Both the position numbers and the translations under genes were made by a program. Under the pieces are notes generated by a model, which was given only the letters and a program-made list of their open reading frames with translations, did not search any database and had not been told where the DNA came from. From Pseudomonadota bacterium (lineage in GTDB: Bacteria > Pseudomonadota > Gammaproteobacteria > Xanthomonadales > Rhodanobacteraceae), in assembly GCA_021787175.1 (NCBI GenBank), contig JAJYMF010000334.1, positions 1 through 10,928 on the forward strand: a stretch of DNA of 10,928 nt. Direction: 5' to 3'. Position 1 is the stretch's first letter. Every line of letters begins with the position of its first letter. Shown here one piece after another: positions 6,350 to 10,928 of this stretch.

Positions 6350-7269
6350 TGCTGCGGCTGTATACCCACGCCGCCTGCCTCGAGCACCGGCCGGGCCCCG
6401 GCCATCCCGAATCGCCGGCTCGCCTGCAGGCGGTGCTGGCGGCGCTGGATCAGGACCGCTTTGCCGCCCTCGATCGCGTCGAGGCGCCGCGCGCGACGCT
6501 GGAGCAGCTGGCGCGCGTGCACAGCAGCGCGCACATCGAGCGCGTGTTCGCCGCCGCGCCGCAGGACGGGCTGACGCGCCTGGACGCCGACACCGCGATG
6601 TCGCCCGGTTCGCTGGAGGCCGCGCTGCGCGCCGCCGGCGCGGTCTGCGCCGCGGTGGATGCGGCGCTCGCGGACACCGCGCCGCGCGCGTTCTGCGCGG
6701 TGCGCCCGCCCGGCCATCACGCGACCCGCGACGCGGCGATGGGCTTCTGCCTGTTCAACAGCGTCGCCGCCGGTGCCGCGCAGGCGCTGGCCGCGCACGG
6801 GCTGAGGCGCGTCGCGGTGGTCGATTTCGACGTCCACCACGGCAACGGCACCCAGGACATCTTCGCGCGCGAGCCGCGCGTGCTGTACGTATCCTCGCAC
6901 CAGATGCCGCTGTATCCGGGCAGCGGCGACCGCAGCGAATGCGGCGTCGGCAATATCGTCAACGCACCGCTGCCGCCGGGTACCGGCTCCGGGGAATTTC
7001 GCGCGCAGTGGCACGAGGCGCTGCTGCCGCGCATCGCCGCCTTTCGCCCGCAGCTGATCCTGGTCTCGGCCGGCTTCGACGCGCACCGGCTCGATCCGCT
7101 GGCCAATCTCGATCTGGACGCCGAGGACTACGCCTGGCTGACCCGGCGCCTGGCCGAACTCGCCGACGCGCACGCCGGCGGCCGACTGGTGTCGAGCCTC
7201 GAAGGCGGCTACAGCCTGACGGCGCTGCGCACCAGCACCGCCGCGCATGTCGCCGCACTGATGGGCTGA
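6349..7269 (+). CDS. Class II histone-deacetylase-like zinc hydrolase
   Basis: Arginase/deacetylase-fold hydrolase, 306 residues, of the bacterial HDAC / acetylpolyamine amidohydrolase group. It removes acyl groups from amides of amine substrates. The catalytic pair His123-His124 lies in RPPGHHA. The zinc ligands are Asp161 and His163 in DFDVHHGNGTQ, and Asp244 in SAGFDAHR. Tyr288 in LEGGYS is the usual transition-state-stabilising residue. All catalytic parts are intact and there is no signal peptide, so a cytosolic enzyme is expected. ATG 6349 overlaps the adenosyltransferase TGA by one base (TGATG), which implies coupled translation and makes this the last gene of the four-gene run. The substrate is unknown: acetylpolyamines, acetylated proteins and other acyl amides are all possible. 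A link to corrinoid metabolism is not evident from the family. Confidence 0.9.
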   Translation: MLRLYTHAACLEHRPGPGHPESPARLQAVLAALDQDRFAALDRVEAPRATLEQLARVHSSAHIERVFAAAPQDGLTRLDADTAMSPGSLEAALRAAGAVCAAVDAALADTAPRAFCAVRPPGHHATRDAAMGFCLFNSVAAGAAQALAAHGLRRVAVVDFDVHHGNGTQDIFAREPRVLYVSSHQMPLYPGSGDRSECGVGNIVNAPLPPGTGSGEFRAQWHEALLPRIAAFRPQLILVSAGFDAHRLDPLANLDLDAEDYAWLTRRLAELADAHAGGRLVSSLEGGYSLTALRTSTAAHVAALMG

Positions 7270-7342
7270 TCGCGCGACCCGCAACGGCCCTCGCCGCGAG
7301 CGTGGCGCGCACGACCCGCGCATGCCGTCGGCCGCGGCTTTC

Positions 7343-7351
7343 TGCTAGTTT
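7343..7351 (+). promoter_or_regulatory. Weak candidate extended -10 for lptD-surA
   Basis: TGCTAGTTT begins with the TG of an extended -10, but its hexamer TAGTTT matches only three of six consensus bases, and no -35 is apparent at 17-18 bases. Transcription would begin near 7358, downstream of ATG 7355, which would favour GTG 7379 as the lptD start. It lies in the only substantial gap before lptD, but the evidence is slight. Confidence 0.2.
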
Positions 7352-7378
7352 TGCATGCCACGTCCGCAGGGGGTTTCG

Positions 7379-9637
7379 GTGCCGCGTCGTCCCGTTGTTC
7401 TGCCGCCGCGACGGCTGCTCGCGCTGGCGGTCGCCCTCGCCGCGGCCGCGCCGCTGCACGCCGCCGACCTCGCCGCCCGGACCGACTGCCCGCTGGGCAG
7501 CATCCTGTGCCCGAAGCCGGCGCTGGACTACTCGCAGTGCCCGGTCAATCCGCTGATGGCGGATTACGTGCAGGGCCTGCCCGCCGCCGGCGACCGCGCC
7601 GACGCGCCGACCGACATCCGCGCGGCGCGATCCGACAGCAGCAACGGCAGCGAGTACACGCTGACCGGCAACGTCGCCCTGCAGCGGCTGGACCAGCTGC
7701 TGCGCGCCGACCGCATCGACTACGACCGCGACAGCACGGCCTACGCCGCCAGCGGCAACGTGCGCTACCAGGACCACGCGCTGCTGCTGCGTGCGAGCAG
7801 CGTGCGCGGCACCACCACGCCCGATCGCGCCGCGGCGCGCAACGTGCAGTACTTGCTGCTCGCCGCGCACGGCAACGGCACTGCCCAGGCCGCGGAGGTG
7901 CTGGACCGCGAACGCAGCGCCTACACCGATGCCATCTACAGCACCTGCGATCCGCGTCACCGGCTGTGGGAGATGTCCGCCCGGCGCATCGACATCGACA
8001 GCGCGACCGGCATCGGTCGCGCCCGCGACGTCAGCATGCGCATCAAGGGCGTGCCGTTTTTCTGGTGGCCGTATCTGCGCTTTCCGGCCAACGGCCAGCG
8101 CATGAGCGGCCTGCTGGCGCCGAGTTTCGGCGTCTCCGGGCACTCGGGCTTTTTCCTGCGCCTGCCCTACTACCTCAACCTGGCGCCCAACTACGACGCC
8201 ACCGTGATCCCGCAGATCTACGGCAGCCGCGGCGCGATGCTGGGCGGGCAGTTCCGCTATCTCACCGCGTCCAGCAACGGCACCATCAATGCCGACTACA
8301 TGGCCCACGACCGCGTGACCGGCGGCCGGCGCTGGTCGCTGCAGACCCAGGACAGCACCGCGCTCGGCAACGGCTGGTCGTTCAGCGCCGACATCAACCG
8401 CGTCAGCGACAGCCGCTACTTCGAGGACTTCGGCAACAGCCTGACCCTGGCCGCGACCAGCCTGCTGGGCTCCAGCGCCTATCTCTACGGCAGCGGCAGC
8501 TGGTGGAACGCGTCGCTGGGCATCGACACCTTCCAGCTGACCGATCCCACCCTGCCCTACGCCGCGCTGCCGTACGCGCGGCTGCCGCGCGCCACCTTCA
8601 ACGCCGACCTGCCGCTGGCCGGCCCCCTCGAGTTCGGCCTGCGCAGCGAGGCGGTGGCGTTCCGCAAGCGCAACGCGCTGCAGGGCGACCGCCTCGACCT
8701 GTATCCCTATCTGGCGCTACCGCTGCAGGGCGCGGCGTGGTTCGTGCGGCCGGAACTGGGCTACCGCTACACCACGTATCAGTTGCAGCAGTCCGCCAAC
8801 AGCAGCCCCGATCGCGGACTGCCCATCGGCAGCGTGGATGCGGGCCTGGTGTTCGACCGCGACGTGCACCTGTTCGGCAACGACTATACGCAGACCCTGG
8901 AGCCGCAGGCCTATTACCTTTACGTCCCCTACCGCAACCAGAACAACCTGCCGGTGTTCGACACCCAGCCGCTGACCTTCGACTACTGGCAGATGTTCAG
9001 CAGCAACACCTACTCCGGTGCCGACCGCCAGATCAACGCCGACAACCTGACGCTGGCACTGACCTCGCGCCTGCTCGATGCGGGCGGCGTCGAGCGGCTG
9101 TCGGCCAGCCTCGGCGAGATCCTCTATTTCACTCCGCAGCGGGTCACCCTGCCGGGCATGCCGGCCACCGACTACAGTCGCTCCAGCTACGTCGGCACGC
9201 TGAGCGTGGCGCTGTCGCCGGACTGGCGCCTCGACGTCGCCCAGCAGTACGACCCCAACGCGCAGCGCATGACCGTCTCCACCGTCGGCGTGCAGCGCCG
9301 CATCGGCGGCGACGGCGTGTTCAACTTCGCCTACCGCTACCGCCGCGGCCTGCTCGACCAGTACGACGTCTCCGCGCTGTGGCCGCTGAGCCCGAGCTGG
9401 AGCCTGGTCGGCCGCTGGAACTATTCCCTGCGCGACCGCCGCACGCTGGAGTCGCTGGCCGGCGTGGAGTGGGACAGCTGCTGCATGGCGGTGCGCGTGG
9501 TGGCGCGCCACTACGTGCGCGACTACGCCGGCGACACCACCAACGCGATCATGTTCGAGGTCGAGTTCAAGGGCCTCGGCGACGTCGGCCAGAAGACCGG
9601 CGATTTCCTGCGGCGTGCTATTCTCGGTTATCAATGA
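7379..9637 (+). CDS. lptD: LPS-assembly outer-membrane protein LptD
   Basis: Outer-membrane beta-barrel that, with lipoprotein LptE, inserts lipopolysaccharide into the outer leaflet; 752 residues from the chosen start. The signal peptide ends near APLHA (residue 28). The N-terminal OstA/LptA-like periplasmic domain (about 90-230) has the repeated GNVAL and GNVRYQDH turns. The barrel follows from about 240 and ends in the typical RAILGY tail. Cysteines are at 37, 44, 54, 190 and the paired 701-702 (DSCC); E. coli LptD has four cysteines that form two essential disulfides. GTG 7379 is preferred because AGGGGG (7368-7373) lies 5 bases before it and it begins a compact signal peptide. In-frame ATG 7355 would add eight residues and has no Shine-Dalgarno. 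surA follows after 31 bases, as in many proteobacteria. Confidence 0.93.
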   Translation: MPRRPVVLPPRRLLALAVALAAAAPLHAADLAARTDCPLGSILCPKPALDYSQCPVNPLMADYVQGLPAAGDRADAPTDIRAARSDSSNGSEYTLTGNVALQRLDQLLRADRIDYDRDSTAYAASGNVRYQDHALLLRASSVRGTTTPDRAAARNVQYLLLAAHGNGTAQAAEVLDRERSAYTDAIYSTCDPRHRLWEMSARRIDIDSATGIGRARDVSMRIKGVPFFWWPYLRFPANGQRMSGLLAPSFGVSGHSGFFLRLPYYLNLAPNYDATVIPQIYGSRGAMLGGQFRYLTASSNGTINADYMAHDRVTGGRRWSLQTQDSTALGNGWSFSADINRVSDSRYFEDFGNSLTLAATSLLGSSAYLYGSGSWWNASLGIDTFQLTDPTLPYAALPYARLPRATFNADLPLAGPLEFGLRSEAVAFRKRNALQGDRLDLYPYLALPLQGAAWFVRPELGYRYTTYQLQQSANSSPDRGLPIGSVDAGLVFDRDVHLFGNDYTQTLEPQAYYLYVPYRNQNNLPVFDTQPLTFDYWQMFSSNTYSGADRQINADNLTLALTSRLLDAGGVERLSASLGEILYFTPQRVTLPGMPATDYSRSSYVGTLSVALSPDWRLDVAQQYDPNAQRMTVSTVGVQRRIGGDGVFNFAYRYRRGLLDQYDVSALWPLSPSWSLVGRWNYSLRDRRTLESLAGVEWDSCCMAVRVVARHYVRDYAGDTTNAIMFEVEFKGLGDVGQKTGDFLRRAILGYQ

Positions 9638-9642
9638 TTTCC

Positions 9643-9656
9643 GCGCCTTGCGGCGC
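9643..9656 (+). other. Short GC hairpin between lptD and surA
   Basis: GCGCC (9643-9647) and GGCGC (9652-9656) can pair as a 5-bp stem with a TTGC loop in the 31-base gap between lptD and surA. The 12 bases between hairpin and ATG are pyrimidine-rich with no Shine-Dalgarno. The stem could modulate translation or mRNA stability, but it is short enough to be chance in such GC-rich DNA. Confidence 0.3.
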
Positions 9657-9668
9657 CCGGCCTCCCCC

Positions 9669-10928
9669 ATGAAGCGACTCCACGCCCTCCTCCTGTCGGC
9701 GCTTGCGCTGGTCGTCTGCGGCAACGCGCAGGCCCAGCTGCTGCAGCCCGAGCAACCCCTCGACCGCATCGTTGCGGTGGTCAACGACGGCGTCATCCTG
9801 CAGAGCGAGCTCGACGGCGCCCTGGCGCAGGTCCAGCGCCAGTTCGCCGCCAATCCGCAGCAGCTGCCGCCCAGGCCGGTGCTCGAGCGCCAGGTGCTGG
9901 AACGGCTGATCCTGATGAAGCTGCAGGTGCAGCGCGCCGAGGAAAACGGCATCCGCGTCAGCGACACCGAAGTCGATGCCGCGGTCGCCAACATCGCCAG
10001 GCAGAACAAGATGACGCCCGACCAGCTGCAGCAGGCCATCGCGCAGCAGGGCGGCGACTACGCCGCATTCCGCAAGCAGATCGCCGACCAGATCCTGGTG
10101 CAGCGGCTGCGCGACGCGGTGCTGCAGGGCACCGTGCAGGTCACCGACGCCGAGGTCAACAACCTGCTCGACAGCCCGGCGTTCAAGGCCGGCGACGTCG
10201 AGCTGGCGCAGATCCTGATCGCGGTACCCGAGGCCGCGACGCCGGACCAGGTCGCCGCGGCGCAGGCTAAGGCCGCCGGCGTCGAGAAGGCGCTGGCCGG
10301 CGGGCTCGATTTCACCGCCGCCGCCATCCGCTATTCGCAGGCGCCGGATGCGCTCGAGGGTGGCAAGCTCGGCTGGCGTCGCGTCGACGAGCTGCCGACC
10401 CAGTTCGCCGACCTGATCCTGAAGATGAAACCCGGCGAGGTCACGCCGCCGCTGCGCAGCCCGGACGGTTTCCACATCATCAAGCTGGTCGCGCAGCGCG
10501 CGCCGCAAAAGCAGCTGATCACCGAGTATCACGCGCGGCAGATCCTGATCAAGACCTCCGAGCTGGTCAGCAGCGAGCAGGCGCAGCAGAAGATCGCCGC
10601 CATCCGCAAGCAGATCGTCGACGGCAAGGCCGACTTCTCGGTGCTGGCGAAGATGGACTCCGGCGACGACACCACCGCCAACGCCGGCGGCGACATGGGC
10701 TGGTTCCCCGCGGACCAGTTCGGCACCGTGGTGGCGCAACTGCTGCCGACGCTGAAGGACAACGAGATCTCGCAGCCGTTCCAGACGCCCCAGGGCTGGC
10801 ACATCCTGCAGTTGCTCGGCAGCCGCCAGGTCGACCGCACCGAGGCGATGCAGCGCGAGCAGGCGCGGCAGGCCATCGGCAACCGCAAGGCCGAAGAGTC
10901 CTACAGCGACTTCCTGCGCGATCTGCGC
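9669..10928 (+). CDS. surA: Periplasmic chaperone / peptidyl-prolyl isomerase SurA, 3'-truncated by window edge
   Basis: Chaperone that escorts unfolded outer-membrane proteins, including LptD, through the periplasm. 420 codons are visible and the frame is still open at the last base. E. coli SurA is about 428 residues, so only the very C-terminus is missing. Residues 1-22 are a signal peptide (MKRLHALLL to NAQA). The SurA N-terminal chaperone domain begins with DRIVAVVNDGVILQSEL (32-48) and runs to about 170. Parvulin domain 1 is about 178-276, domain 2 about 287-385, and a C-terminal helix starts near 395. Each parvulin domain keeps the distal His (GFHI at 269, GWHI at 378), but the first active-site His is Gln in both (AQILI, ARQILI). 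The start is fixed by the signal peptide although no Shine-Dalgarno precedes it. It probably shares a transcript with lptD. Confidence 0.95.
   Translation, partial: MKRLHALLLSALALVVCGNAQAQLLQPEQPLDRIVAVVNDGVILQSELDGALAQVQRQFAANPQQLPPRPVLERQVLERLILMKLQVQRAEENGIRVSDTEVDAAVANIARQNKMTPDQLQQAIAQQGGDYAAFRKQIADQILVQRLRDAVLQGTVQVTDAEVNNLLDSPAFKAGDVELAQILIAVPEAATPDQVAAAQAKAAGVEKALAGGLDFTAAAIRYSQAPDALEGGKLGWRRVDELPTQFADLILKMKPGEVTPPLRSPDGFHIIKLVAQRAPQKQLITEYHARQILIKTSELVSSEQAQQKIAAIRKQIVDGKADFSVLAKMDSGDDTTANAGGDMGWFPADQFGTVVAQLLPTLKDNEISQPFQTPQGWHILQLLGSRQVDRTEAMQREQARQAIGNRKAEESYSDFLRDLR

Noticed and set aside
7270..7354. Sigma-E-type promoter for lptD-surA, as known in E. coli.
   Set aside because: No GGAACTT-like -35 with a TCTGA-like -10 at proper spacing could be found. 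TTTCTGC near 7340 has no partner.
5717..10802. Long antisense frames over pduO, the deacetylase, lptD and surA (minus 5717-6328, 6274-7323, 6959-8308, 8717-10039, 9618-10802), plus the 773-residue plus-strand frame 7351-9672 inside lptD.
   Set aside because: Compositionally biased shadow translations with no domain or signal features. The genes beneath them are unambiguous.
1..10928. Defence system, mobile element, CRISPR array or RNA gene anywhere in the window.
   Set aside because: All nine genes belong to recognisable housekeeping or metabolic families. I saw no repeat arrays, transposase or integrase motifs, or tRNA-like cloverleaf in the short gaps.

Overview
The window reads as ordinary chromosome from a GC-rich gammaproteobacterium, most probably Xanthomonadales/Lysobacterales. 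This is judged from the very high G+C, the lptD-surA pair, an IspB-like (octaprenyl-type) prenyl synthase, and close similarity to remembered protein sequences from that order. I see no mobile element, integrase, CRISPR array, tRNA or rRNA. Nine protein-coding genes fill almost all of the sequence, and the largest gap is about 110 bases. Many other long open frames exist on both strands, but they are GC-rich shadows of these genes.

Layout, left to right. (1) The 3' three quarters of ispB (plus strand). (2) A secreted dienelactone-hydrolase-family protein (minus), divergent from (3) a cytochrome c' (plus). (4) A ubiH-ubiI-like pair (minus, 4-base GTGA overlap) that converges on the cytochrome gene. 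(5) A plus-strand run of four tightly spaced genes: a histidine-phosphatase-superfamily protein, a DUF6580-type membrane protein, a PduO-type cobalamin adenosyltransferase and a class II histone-deacetylase-like hydrolase. (6) lptD followed by surA, which runs off the right edge.

Three themes appear. ispB, ubiH and the ubiI-like gene all serve ubiquinone: IspB makes the polyprenyl tail and the two flavoproteins hydroxylate the ring. The four-gene run resembles a corrinoid-handling cassette: a CobC-like phosphatase, a possible vitamin transporter and a corrinoid adenosyltransferase. lptD and surA form the classic outer-membrane biogenesis pair, in which the periplasmic chaperone SurA helps assemble the LptD barrel.

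I found no wholly new system. The points most worth a second look are: the histidine phosphatase has Cys in place of its nucleophilic His (RCG for RHG); the DUF6580 protein lies within a probable B12 cassette; a perfect 14-base palindrome exactly fills the gap before the adenosyltransferase start, which lacks a Shine-Dalgarno; LptD has six cysteines; both SurA parvulin domains have Gln at the first active-site His; and ubiH may have a leaderless start.
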